A stretch of DNA of 64,000 nucleotides, taken from Trichomonas vaginalis G3 (Eukaryota; Parabasalia; Trichomonadida; Trichomonadidae). Positions 50,087 to 60,695 of this stretch are shown here, one piece after another (the stretch's first letter is position 1; each line of letters starts with the position of its first letter). Under the pieces are notes generated by a model. The model searched no databases. It saw only the letters and a list, made by a program, of their open reading frames with translations, and had not been told where the DNA came from. The translations under genes and the position numbers were made by a program. The DNA is taken from contig NC_067207.1 of the NCBI RefSeq assembly GCF_026262505.1, forward strand, positions 22,164,082-22,228,081, given 5' to 3'.

Positions 50087-51350
50087 CCCAGATTTTCCTT
50101 ACTTTTACCACTCCCCATGTAATTTCTGGGGAAAACGATAATTCATTTTTTTATGGATGAATAGATCGTTTTCCTAGAAAGGACCTCATATCTCTGGCTA
50201 AAAAGAGTGTCAGATCCTAAATAGATTATTGATCTAGTGTACAAATCCAATAAAAAGCCTATTTTTTTGGCTTTTTTGGTGCTCATTTTTTCGAAGATCT
50301 ACATGAATATGGGGAAACCATCGGATTTTTTTGGTTAACCCACATCTTCATGTAGTCTGGACTATCTTTCCTCGAAGGACCTCTTTACGGGTGTAAAAAC
50401 TCATAAAGTTCTCAAAAGATTCATTCTCGATCTCCATGCTGAAAGAATTTACAATAAAAAAGAGATCTACGCATCAAACTGCAGCCATAAATGAACTGAA
50501 CCCCTAAAGCTCAGCTCTTAGTTTATCAAAAACGTCGAAATCCTTCTCATTGCAATCAAATTTTCTCAATAACTCATAAGAAAAATCGAATTTTGATTAA
50601 GCCGATGTTATAGGTATCACAAATACTACAAACTTGAGCAATATCGAAATTGCCAGCAAAAGTTTGAAATTGCATTGCTCATATTTGTTTTGTAAACTAA
50701 AAATCTGCTTATATTATTCATTAATTTTTTATATATTATTCATATACTTTAATAAAAACAATACTATTTCACCTTAAAAATGAATTTCATAAGTCAATAT
50801 TATTTTTTTGAAAATGTATCAATTTTCGATTAAAACAACATGAGAATAAAATTTACGCAAAATTATTTTAAAAAATGGTTTTAAAAATTTACAATTGATG
50901 AAGAATAAGATTGCAAGAAGTTTTGAAGTTTAATTTTAAGAAAAAAAATTCGGATATTATTCATGGATCTAAGTAATCTGATATTTGAGTATCGGCACTA
51001 TGCATAAAACATATATTTATAGTTTTTTTGGAGTTTTATGATTTTAAATATATTCAAATTTGGCAATCCAATAGATTTTTAAAAAATAGGTAAATAAAAA
51101 TAGATTACATATGCAGCAGATTTAGAACATGAAACAAATCTTATAGTGACCCAAAAAAAATTCATGATCCAAAAAAGAAAAAAATTGGCTAAATGGGAAT
51201 CAAACCTTGGCATAATGAATCATTATGTCGGATGTTTCCACTACACCGGCAGTTCGAAAAATACCCTTGGTGGTTCTATTTAATAGCTACTCCAAACGAT
51301 AGGCGGTGTCCCCAGCTTTAGAGAGGTGGTAAAAGTAAGGCAAATCTGGG
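50087..51350. mobile_element. TA-flanked terminal-inverted-repeat element (Tc1/mariner-like, probably non-autonomous)
   Basis: Inverted ends CCCAGATTT-x-CCTTACTTTT and about ten further bases at 50087-50115 and 51322-51350 (one mismatch in the first 26), flanked by TA at 50085-50086 and 51351-51352. The empty-site sequence is known from paralogues, so the ends are exact. TA duplication and a 1.26-kb size suit the Tc1/mariner group, but no frame longer than about 40 codons and no DDE/D transposase is readable inside. The interior has several hairpins (for example AAAAAGCC/GGCTTTTT near 50256 and CTACATGAA/TTCATGTAG near 50300-50356) and a degenerate tRNA-like unit near the right end. Confidence 0.85.
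51181..51256 (-). ncRNA. Degenerate tRNA-like Pol III unit inside the element
   Basis: On the minus strand CGGTGTAGTGG (51248-51238) resembles an A box and GGTTTGATTCC (51206-51196) a B box, 32 bases apart. A CATAA/TTATG stem with a 7-base loop lies between them and a T-run follows. The acceptor and T stems do not pair, so it is not a working tRNA. Confidence 0.3.
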
Positions 51351-51876
51351 TAAATATGAAGTTGTCGAAATAGGTATTTCAGCCTTCAGAAGATGTAGGT
51401 GCATTCCTAAAGTAACAATTCCTCCAACAATTATTACAATTAGAACATGGGCTTTCGATTGGCTCATTTCTTGCAAAGAAATTGTTTTTCTTCCTGGAAG
51501 TAAATTGACAACGATTTCTTCAGATTCATTCTGTAGATGCTATTCTATAACTACATTAGTTATACCTAATTCTGTTCGAACTATTGAAAATAATGCTTTA
51601 CCCTATTTGAAATCACTGAAATATTTGTACATCTGTGGAAATCCTTCGATTGGAGCTGATATTTTTAAGGATTCACAGAAAGGAAATGATGAAGTAGCAC
51701 CAGATGATTTAGTGATTTATGTTCCATTTGAGTTTACTGGATCATCAGAGAAAAGAAATTTTACGAAGTCTTATTATAACAAAGTTTGTGATTTTACAAT
51801 CAAATGTAATTCATGCTCGTATTGTTCATATTACTTTTATTTTTCTTATTTATTGTCTGAAGTAATTCTATCTTAA

Positions 51877-52486
51877 ATTTTATCTTTCTTCATTTTTCAT
51901 GCTCTGAAATAAAAGATAATAACATCTTAAACTCTACACCATATTTTACATGAGTAGCCAATTATAGCAAAAAAAAATATTTCTCTGCACTTTTCATTTT
52001 GACGCAATATTAAGAGCGGTTCATCCTTGATATAATAAGCTATTTGATCTTATTAATACTAAAATTCATCGTTAAAACAGTTGAAATCGCATACTAGTAA
52101 AGCTTGGGTTGATACACCTTTGTTCGATTTGTGAATATTTAAAATTGAATCAAAATTGACAGTAAAATTCACACCTTTTTTTAAATTGAAAAATCGAATA
52201 TTTCTAAAACAGTATCAGATTGAGACAGAGAGTTGCTTGCATGATGACAACAATTAAGCCTCATGAACAAGTTTTCAAGGGTTTCTTAAAAAGATAATTC
52301 TTTCATATCCTTACAGAGCAATTGATTAAAGCAGCAAAACGCACAACAAATGATCAAATCCATGATGGCAAATCAACTAATTTGATATTTGCACAATATC
52401 TTCGATTCAAAAATTAAATTGAGAATTCAACAGTAACATATTACATAGACCATTGAACTTTTAGATAAAACATCTTCTTACAACAA
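51877..52486. other. Spacer between BspA copies A and B
   Basis: AT-rich, with no gene supported. The last 60 bases resemble the leader of the other copies. Confidence 0.4.
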
Positions 52487-53183
52487 TTGTCGGTGAATTT
52501 TACAGTTGGAATCTATAAATATGCAACAATACCAAAATTCAAAAACCGCCAAAATTGGAAATGCTATTAACCAATTTACAAATAACGCCGGCATTTTGGA
52601 TGTTAACTATTACCGCCCAGTTGTAATACCAAGTCATGTATATTATAAAAATATTAAATATGAGATTGTCGAAATAGGTATTTCAGCCTTCAGAAAATGT
52701 AGGTGCATTCCTAAAGTAACAATTCCTCCAACAATTATTACAATTAGAACATGGGCTTTCGATTGGCTCATTTCTTGCAAAGAAATTGTTTTTCTTCCTG
52801 GAAGTAAATTGACAACGATTTCTTCAGATTCATTCTGTAGATGCTATTCTATAACTACATTAGTTATACCTAATTCTGTTCGAACTATCGTTAATTATGG
52901 TATATCATTTATGAAATCTTTGAGATATTTGTATATTTGCGGTAATCCTTCGATTGGAGCAGACATTCTGAGGGATGATATAAAAGGAAATGATGAAGTA
53001 GCACCTGATGATTTGGTTATCTATGTTCCTTTTGAGTTTACTGGAACATCAGAAAAAAGATCTTTTACGAAGTCTTATTTTAACCAAGTTTGTGATTTCT
53101 CAATCAAATGCAAATCACGCTTGGGTTGTTCACATTACTTGTATTTTTTATATATGTTAACTAAAGTACTATTTTGCTGTTAA
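52487..53183 (+). pseudogene. BspA-like LRR_5 gene copy B: start codon changed and one frameshift
   Basis: Homology with copies A and D begins at TTG TCG GTG AAT (52487), where A and D have ATG TCA/TCT. An extra A in the A-run at 52534-52537 shifts the frame. After it the frame is clean to the TAA at 53183. An in-frame ATG at 52521 (MQQYQNSKTAKIG) could start a product lacking about 18 residues. LRR_5 repeats as in A; bases 52666-52888 are almost identical to 51362-51584. Confidence 0.8.
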
Positions 53184-53494
53184 GGCTTTTTTCTATTGTA
53201 ATTTTATTCATCTTTGATACTCTATCAAGAGCTAATAATATAATGAACTCTACCATATATTAAACTGCTGATGTTGCATAATGGCGAATTGTTTATATAT
53301 GATGAATACAGATAACAAACCACAATCTTATAAATATTTTCAGACAAAATAGTTAGTTTAGAATACTATAATTTCGATATGATCAAAATTGTCATTTTTT
53401 TATACAAAAAATTTGTTTCAAAATAGAATTGATGTCACAAATGAATTAATGACATCAATTATTGATTTTTAAAATAGAATCATTCTTAACGAAA
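53184..53494. other. Spacer between copies B and C
   Basis: AT-rich; nothing supported. Confidence 0.4.
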
Positions 53495-54202
53495 TTGTCG
53501 GTGAATTTTACAGTTGGAATCTATAAATTTACAACAATTCCGGATTCCAAAACTGCCACAATCGGAGATGCAATTGATCAGAATACAAATAACTCTGCCA
53601 TTTTGGATATTAACTACAACTGTCCTGTTGAAATTCCAAGTTATGCAAATTTTAATAATATTAAATATGAGATTGTCGAAATAGGTCTTTCGGCCTTCAG
53701 ATATTGTAGACAAATTCCTAAAGTGACAATTCCTCCCACAATTATCACCATTAATACTTGGTCTTTTGATTGGCTCACCGCTTGCAAAGAAATTATTTTT
53801 CTTCCAGGAAGTAAATTGTCTATTATTAAACCATGCGCATTCTGCAGGTGCTACTTGATTCAGACTCTAGTTCTACCAAATTCTGTTCGCATTATTGAAG
53901 ATGGTGGCATAGCATATATGAAATCTCTGAAATATTTGTACATCTGTGGAAATCCTTCGATTGGCGCTGATATTTTTAGGGATTACCAGAAAGGAAATGA
54001 TGAAGTAGCACCAGATGATTTAGTAATCTATGTCCCTTTTGAGTTTAACGGAACATCACACTTACGGAATTTTACAAAGATTTATTATAACCAAGTTTGC
54101 GATTTTACAATCAAATGTAATTCACACCTATATTGTTCACATGACTTTTATTTTTCATATATACAATTACAAGTAATTATTTGTTTTTTGAAAGTATTAT
54201 AA
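53495..54202 (+). pseudogene. BspA-like LRR_5 gene copy C: full-length frame without a start ATG
   Basis: The frame is open from before 53495 to the stop at 54202 and aligns with copy D over its full length (SVNFTVGIYKFTTIPDSKTA; LSAFRYCRQIPKVTIPP; YLYICGNPSIGADIFRDYQ). The start position reads TTG TCG GTG as in copy B, and no ATG occurs in frame before about residue 145. Either non-expressed or started at a non-AUG codon. Copies B and C share the TTG change, so it predates their duplication. Confidence 0.8.
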
Positions 54203-54265
54203 TGAGAAAGAGAAAATATTACTTTTGCACTATGAGAAGTAAAAATTTCGGCTGTTTGTTTACGA

Positions 54266-55417
54266 TTATTTATTTTTCAGATAATAAAGAGCAGCTCTTC
54301 CATATTCATCTTTTTCATTGATAATTGCACCATGAGATATAAGAAGTTCGATTATTTCCTTATTATTTCTTATCGATGCACAATGAAGAGCAGTTCTTCC
54401 ATATTTGCTTTTTTCAGTGATGCTTGCACCATGAGAAATAAGTAGCTCGATTATTTCTTTTTTGTTATTATTTACTGCTAAATGAAGAGCAGTTCTTCCA
54501 AGTACTCTTTTTCATTGATATTTGCATCATGTAAAATAAGAAGTTCGACTATTTCTTTATTATTTTCAGCTACTGCTTTTTGAAGAGCAGTGTTTCCATT
54601 TTCATCTTTTTCATTTATATTTGCATCATGGGAAATATTATAATTAATTTCTTCTTTACAATTATGAATTGCTGCAATATGATGAGCCGTTGATCTATCT
54701 TCATCTTTCCATTGATATTTGCACCAATTGAAAGAAAATATTCATAAAAAGATGGAAGATTGAATATAACGGAATGAATAAAGCATCTGTTTAAATCATT
54801 AGTTTGATCAAAATAAACTAAAAATGCATCAAGATAATTATACCATCCACATTCAGTTAAACTAGTCCTTAGATTGTACTCATTCATCAAGAATGATATA
54901 AAATCAATATTGTGCGAAATAATTGCATATTCCATGGATTTATTATCTGGTTTCTGATATTTCAAACATTCACTCATGATCTCTGGATTTTCCCCTAAAA
55001 ATGAAAAATGTAAACATCTTATTAACTTAAAACAATCGATTGCTCCATGATAACAGCATAATTCAAGTAATGAATAACTGTGATAAGAAAATGGATATAA
55101 TTTGTTTTTGGGTTTTTGATTTTCATAAGTTTCAAGTTTGAATTTAAATAGCGATTATTGTACTGAATAATATTTGAAATATCAAATACAATAGTTGTAA
55201 GGAGAAATTTCTTTGAATCAATTAAATTTGTGTTGATCATTTTGAAATTTGAGTTTAATTCTTCATTATAAGAATCGATATAGAATTTAAAGACACTTCG
55301 CATTTCGCTGTACTTATTAATGTGAATGTTTTGATTAGACATTTTATTCCCCACATAAAATTTTTGTATCAAAATTGAAATTGGATCAGAATCTAAATAG
55401 CTCTGAAAATTATTCAT
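54266..55417 (-). pseudogene. Decayed DUF3447-type ankyrin gene
   Basis: On the minus strand the DUF3447-like N-terminal half is readable in 55022-55417 and again in 54615-54977 (YLDAFLVYFDQTNDLNRCF). Ankyrin repeats follow to a TAA at 54266 (GRTALHCASIRNNKEIIELL; GRAALYYLKNK), spread over at least three frames with short deletions, for example near 54505 and 54710. Same subtype as 27481-29294 and 41065-42274. It lies between BspA copies C and D and is divergent from D. Confidence 0.8.
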
Positions 55418-55462
55418 AACATAAATTGCTGACTTAAACAATAGATCTTTTGTTTATGATCA

Positions 55463-56152
55463 ATGTCTGTGAATTTTACTGTTGGAATCTATAAATATGC
55501 GACAATTCCAAATTCATCTACTGCCAAAATTGGAGATGCAATTAAGCAGTATACATATAACTCTGGGATTTTGGATGTTAATTACTCTAATCCAGTTCAA
55601 ATTCCAAGTTATGTATATTATAAAAATATTAAATATGAGATTGTCGAAATTGGCCTCTCTGCCTTCAGAAATTGCAAATATATTCCCAAAGTGATAATAC
55701 CTCCCACAGTTATTACCATTAATACATGGGCTTTTGATTGGCTCATTTCTTGTACTGAATTTGTTTTTCTTCCAGGAAGCAAATTGACAACAATTGCATT
55801 TGATGGATTCTGTAGATGCTATTCTTTAAAGACATTAGTTATCCCCAGCTCTATTCGTACTATTGAAGATAGCGGAATATCATATATGAAATCATTGAAA
55901 TATTTGTATATTTGTGGTAATCCTTCTATCGGTGCTGACATTTTTAAGGACTCAAGGGATTTTGATGAAGTCGCCCCGGATGATTTAAAGATATTTGTCC
56001 CATTTGAGTTTAATGGAACATCAGAGTTCAGAAATTTTACAAAGTCTTATTTTCCCCAATTATGTGAATTTTCTATTAAATATAATTCATGCATCGGTTG
56101 CACTTATAATTTACATTCGGTCTTTTTCTCCGAATTAATCACATCGTCTTAA
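55463..56152 (+). CDS. BspA-like LRR_5 protein, copy D, intact
   Basis: 229 residues from ATG to TAA. After a short beta-rich head (SVNFTVGIYKYATIPNSSTA), LRR_5/TpLRR-type repeats follow (LSAFRNCKYIPKVIIPPTV; TFAFDW-like, FVFLPGSKLTTI; LKTLVIPSSIRTIED; LKYLYICGNPSIG), then a cysteine-bearing tail (CEFSIKYNSCIGCTYN). BspA-like proteins are a very large trichomonad family, some of them on the cell surface; this one has neither signal peptide nor membrane anchor, so location is open. Only member of the local array without a visible defect. Confidence 0.85.
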   Translation: MSVNFTVGIYKYATIPNSSTAKIGDAIKQYTYNSGILDVNYSNPVQIPSYVYYKNIKYEIVEIGLSAFRNCKYIPKVIIPPTVITINTWAFDWLISCTEFVFLPGSKLTTIAFDGFCRCYSLKTLVIPSSIRTIEDSGISYMKSLKYLYICGNPSIGADIFKDSRDFDEVAPDDLKIFVPFEFNGTSEFRNFTKSYFPQLCEFSIKYNSCIGCTYNLHSVFFSELITSS

Positions 56153-56709
56153 ACCAAATTGTCAATATTACTTAAAATAACCTTATTAGAGCTTGCATGA
56201 ATTGATCACACTGATTCTAGGTACTCAATATAATATCCTTAAAAGTGCTTTTCTGAGGATCCATCAACTTTAGGGCACTCTTGAGGCTTAACTAACTTGA
56301 CAAAAATTAAAGCCCTTTGAGATATATATTCTATGATGTATAACAATGCAATACTTTTCTTCCACTATCATGAGTTATAACATGCTTTTTCCTATAATGA
56401 TAGACTAGTATTTATACGTATTGTAGAGGGTATTTTTCCTCTTTTTAAAATTTTTGAATAATTTTTGTCATGACAATCATTTTAATAACAAAAAAGTATA
56501 TAAGACATATGAAGTACTATGTAGCTTTTTTCATAGATAATTGGCATATAAAGTTTTAGTGTCAAAAAAATTCAGAGAATGTCAGAAAGCAGTAAGTGCA
56601 CTCTTAATATCAAAAAATGTCATATGAGTGTGAGTGAATTCTTCAAATATAATTGGTATTAATGTAATATACGAAAACTTTTATAATATAAAACAAATAA
56701 TTTACTCTA
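56153..56709. other. Spacer with short dispersed repeats
   Basis: TTTTAGTGTCAAAAAAATTC near 56555-56574 recalls the palindrome region at 20285-20304, and GTAAGTGCACTCTTAATA near 56591-56608 recalls 10488-10505. No gene supported. Confidence 0.45.
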
Positions 56710-57900
56710 TTATGTAAGTTTGTCTCTGTTCTTTGGTCGGCCAGATTTAGTTTTGTTTTCTTTTTCTGCTTTCTCAATCATCTGAGCCCAGATTTTGTAC
56801 TTTTCGTGTTTGATTGCAAGTTTTTCCTGAATAGCCTTTAGATTAGTGATGATTGTAGATCTCGATTTGTTTGTCTTTTCTATGATTTTTGTGTATTCTG
56901 ACTTAAGATTTACGAGATCATTCATTACTTCACTATCTATCTCTTCTGGCTGGTCAGAGCTTGGCTTCAGATCAAGGGAAATAACTTCTAATGATAGTTT
57001 CGCTTCGAAAGAAAGCTTCGAATAATAAGATGTTCCAAATACGTTCGTTGGATAAAGATTTTCATTGGAATTATCTAATTTGAAGTCATTTGTTGGCTGT
57101 ACTTTGGAATGTTCTTCATCAGGAGCATGATCTGCCATAGTTTCTAAAGATGCTTCTGAATCATCATGAACAACAGGGATTAGAGCGGCCAAAAGCCTGT
57201 GACTAGAAACAACATTGAAGTCTCCAATCTTTTTGGATGGTATATCAACGTAATCAGGTACTTTTATCATGACATTATCATTTTTGAATCTTTGCCTGAG
57301 TTTCTGATTGTAAGCTATGGAGTAATGTTGTCCTAAAGGTGTAACAGCAATCTTTTCTTCAATAGGATTCAAGTATTGCTGGAAAGATTCTGCAGTTGGT
57401 GAAACTCCGAAAAATCTGTTGATTGAGTTCCAAATTGTTTGTGAAGTCATAGGTTTTACGTTGTGATCTGTTGAATCATCTGTCTTTTTATGACGCTTAG
57501 TCTGCTTCACTTGTTGGACTGGTTGAATATTTGGTTGGAAGCTAATTGATGTTGAGCGTGATATGGCATGACGAGTCACTGGTATATACCTTGTAGAAGA
57601 AGCAAGTGTAATCGGCCTTGAGAATGATTCTTCGAAGATCTGATGCCTTTTCTGTAGTTCGAGTCGAATATTTTGGAAGAAACTGATATTGTTGTTAATG
57701 GCTTCGACCATTGATATCCCTGGACTATCACCTCCTGATAAAATCATATCAAGAAAGATTTTCATTGAATTAAAACCCCAGGATTCTTCGAGATCCGGCT
57801 TCTCATCACTTGCAGCATCGATAAAAGAACTTTCAATTGAAGTCTTACGGCCGATAGCTCTCTTCGATGAAAGCCTAGGCCGATTTTCGCACTCGGCCAT
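56710..57900 (-). CDS. Possible Ada3-like transcriptional adaptor
   Basis: 396 residues from the ATG at 57900 (MAECENRPRLSSKRA; TCTAAAA precedes it); an in-frame ATG at 57984 is possible. A Ser/Arg-rich N-terminus is followed by a helical segment (MVEAINNNISFFQNIRLELQ). The last 110 residues (SYYSKLSFEAKLSLEVISL, then EIDSEVMNDLVNLKSEYTKI and a basic helix) follow the order of the Ada3 C-terminal domain, where L-x-x-R/K-L-x-x-EL and an EISxELRxLQ helix bind the rest of the HAT module. It ends in SGRPKNRDK, an AT-hook-like motif. Ada3 assignment is tentative. Confidence 0.6.
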   Translation of the reverse strand: MAECENRPRLSSKRAIGRKTSIESSFIDAASDEKPDLEESWGFNSMKIFLDMILSGGDSPGISMVEAINNNISFFQNIRLELQKRHQIFEESFSRPITLASSTRYIPVTRHAISRSTSISFQPNIQPVQQVKQTKRHKKTDDSTDHNVKPMTSQTIWNSINRFFGVSPTAESFQQYLNPIEEKIAVTPLGQHYSIAYNQKLRQRFKNDNVMIKVPDYVDIPSKKIGDFNVVSSHRLLAALIPVVHDDSEASLETMADHAPDEEHSKVQPTNDFKLDNSNENLYPTNVFGTSYYSKLSFEAKLSLEVISLDLKPSSDQPEEIDSEVMNDLVNLKSEYTKIIEKTNKSRSTIITNLKAIQEKLAIKHEKYKIWAQMIEKAEKENKTKSGRPKNRDKLT

Positions 57901-58134
57901 TTTTAGATACCATCCATGCACACGAACTTTACAATAATCGTAGAAAATTTTTGTCCTGTCTCTTGTTAATAAATGATATTTCAATATAATATATCAAATT
58001 CTACGATTGGTCAATATATTCAATATTGTTTTGAATTTTTTCAGAGCCACGATAACCTCTTTTTTTGAAAATTATACCAAATTATTAATGACTAATAATT
58101 TTTTTTACAAATTCAATTGAGAATGTTTTGAAAA
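57901..58134. other. Spacer left of the transposon-like region
   Basis: Promoter side of the Ada3-like gene; AT-rich with nothing else seen. Confidence 0.4.
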
Positions 58135-60174
58135 TCCACCAAAGAGGTAGGGCAACGATAGAAAATTTTTGGAAAAAAAGTTCGGAGATCTTAAACGTAT
58201 CATATTCCCTGCATGGTTTGGTATCTTCCGCCATGCGTTGTGCCAAACATATTGACACTTTCCAATAATTAATTTATGGTATGAGTCACAGAGTTAGATT
58301 ATAAAAAGAAAGTAAATAATTGCAATTAGAAATCATATATGTCGGAAATCAAATGTTGATGAGCAGAAACCTTTTATCATAAAAGAGATAAATCACTAAA
58401 GATTGTATACATTAAAATTTGATATTTGGTGCTCGAAAACTGTCTGATGGGACTCCTCAAAATGAGCCAATCTATCGCTGAGGACCAAATTAGATGATCT
58501 GGATGGTGTATTCTCTAATTCTAACTTAGGAAGAATGGGAACAAAACGAATGACGACAACAACATGTCAAACATAGATTAAATATCTATGAATCAATAAA
58601 GTATACGTGCATTGAAGGTGATAACGATCACTTGAGGCTTATAACTCTTTGACTAATTATGCAATAATTAAATATAATCATTTTTATATTTTATACTGAT
58701 AGTAATTAATATACTATCCTGCTTAATAAATGGTATGATCAAATTTGTTTGAAAATTTAATTATGTATATGAAACTATGTCTTCTATATAAAATCAAAAT
58801 TTTCGGACGAACCTAGATTGAACCTTTATGAAAATCTATCATTTTTGTATATTGAGTTAATTAAATCTTTTACATATGTATATATAGCATTGATAGCTTA
58901 TATAATCATGGTTTATTCCATATTAACTATTTTTTCAGTTAAATTTGTTAATAATATCATGTAACAAATTAATTCAAGATTAGAATGTCTACAAAATGCT
59001 AACAAATAAGAACAAAATACGATTTCTCGACTTAAATTTTAATATGGAGTAGTTTTTCGTTTAAATCTAATTAAAAATGAATAAAAACTTATCTTGTACT
59101 ATTTTCATTCAAAGATTTTAATAATGTAAATCATGCTTTTCATAATTCAGTACAGTTCTTTTTAGAATTAAAGTTGATGAGGATGATATTTGTGATTTAA
59201 ATAATTTGTTAATGTTCACTTTTATTCATCACCTTGTGGTATGCCTAAAGCAATAGCATTATCAATTCTGCTGAATTGATCAACTCAAAATTCCAAAAAA
59301 AATTCAAAATTTCAAAATGAAATTAAACAATTTGAATTTTCACATGAAAAAAATTAATTTCGAAAAAAATTTGGAAAATCAAAGTTATTTGATAATTAGT
59401 CAAATAATCAATTTACATCGTTTTTACTCATAAAAAAAAACTAATTTTTGATTTTGATATCATATTTGATAAATACTCATTCCAGAGTTGACGTAATGTA
59501 TTAATTATTGTTAGAGATATTGCTTTCGCAGCAAATTCTTATTTCATGAAAGAAAAAAAAATGATTTTATTCCAACAAAAACAAGTAAACAGATGAATGG
59601 AAACGTACTATATTTTCATAAATGTAGTAATCAGCGTGTCGGCTTTTGTTTATCATGTTCGAGTCAAAATGTATTAACTTGTAATAAGAAATATTCGAAG
59701 ATTATATGAAGTATTGAGCATTCTTTGTAGAAATATTTGTAATTCATTACTAACATATATAATAAAGTTGTTTTTTTTTCCTTATTGCAATTTTTGTCTG
59801 ATTTTAATAACTTTTCATGTATACGAGTTGTGTGAATATGCATCATAATATGCGTATATACTTATTTGCGACGAATAATGTGGTTGCATAATGGAGGTGC
59901 TAAATTTTGATTTTTAATATGGGCTTTGATATGTATATCATGTTCTTATCTCAACGTAGGAGTATTGGTGCAATATGATTAAATTTACGAGGTTGATCTT
60001 AAATTGAATAATTCTGGAGTATAAATCACAATGCAGCTAATTCTATGTTAAAGATAGATACAGTTGTAGTAATCAATTAGGGAGTACAAATTCATTCTTT
60101 CATTTCTGTCGTATTGAGCAGAAAGGAAGAGATCATAACCCTAGGAAAAAAAGCCCAAATTTGTCACTTTTCAT

Positions 60175-60220
60175 AGTACGTTAAACTCAATTCGCTCGGC
60201 GAATGCCGAGCACACGTACT
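60175..60220. repeat. Nested hairpin inside the 3.4-kb element
   Basis: AGTACGT (60175-60181) pairs with ACGTACT (60214-60220), and inside it GCTCGGC (60194-60200) pairs with GCCGAGC (60205-60211) around GAAT. GC-rich against its surroundings. Confidence 0.75.
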
Positions 60221-60646
60221 CATCATTCAACATAATATTCTCATTCTTTGGTTATTATAGTGCCAGACAACACAAGATTTCAAAGAATTACTTGAGTTTT
60301 CAATTAATCTTAATCCGATTTTAGATTTATCGAGAACTCCATCATCACAATCACATACTTCAGTGCGGTAACTACAATTATCCATATACAGAAGGAAGTT
60401 CTTTTTCGAACAACTCATTTGGAGTCTGTTTTGGAAAGAACTTCTTCTGTCCGACTTAATTTCATAGTTCCTGATCAACCAAAAGACAGAAAACCACAAC
60501 TATCTACTTAGGAAAGGAGTTCTTTCTAAATCTTCCTTAAATTGAGATTTTACGAGAGATAACCCTTCTATTGCACTTAAAAATGAACATTTTGATATCT
60601 TTAGTATCACACATGGTCATATATAGTATTTCATCTACATGAATAC

Positions 60647-60695
60647 ATTCATCTTTCGAAGTCTCTCATTAAATGGGAGGCTTCGAAAGATGAAT
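60647..60695. repeat. 15-bp-stem hairpin inside the 3.4-kb element
   Basis: ATTCATCTTTCGAAG at 60647-60661 is perfectly inverted at 60681-60695, with further CTC/GGAG-type pairing in the loop. Confidence 0.8.

Larger units (their letters stand above)
49918..51876 (+). pseudogene. BspA-like LRR_5 protein gene A, split by a 1,264-bp insertion
   Basis: The ATG at 49918 opens the first 56 codons (SVNFTVGIFKYATIPNSNTA to HVYNNEI). The frame then enters the inserted element at 50087 and stops at about 50160. The gene resumes at 51353 (KYEVVEIGISAFRRCRCIP) and runs to the TAA at 51876. Deleting the element with one copy of its TA target rejoins the frame exactly, giving 230 codons against 229 in copy D. 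The LRR_5 repeats carry the IGISAFR, TIPPTIITI, LVIPNSVRTI pattern of BspA/TpLRR proteins. No signal peptide is evident. Confidence 0.9.

Noticed and set aside
51196..51206. A functional tRNA gene
   Set aside because: Boxes are present but acceptor and T-arm stems do not pair and position 33 is not T; kept only as a degenerate unit.
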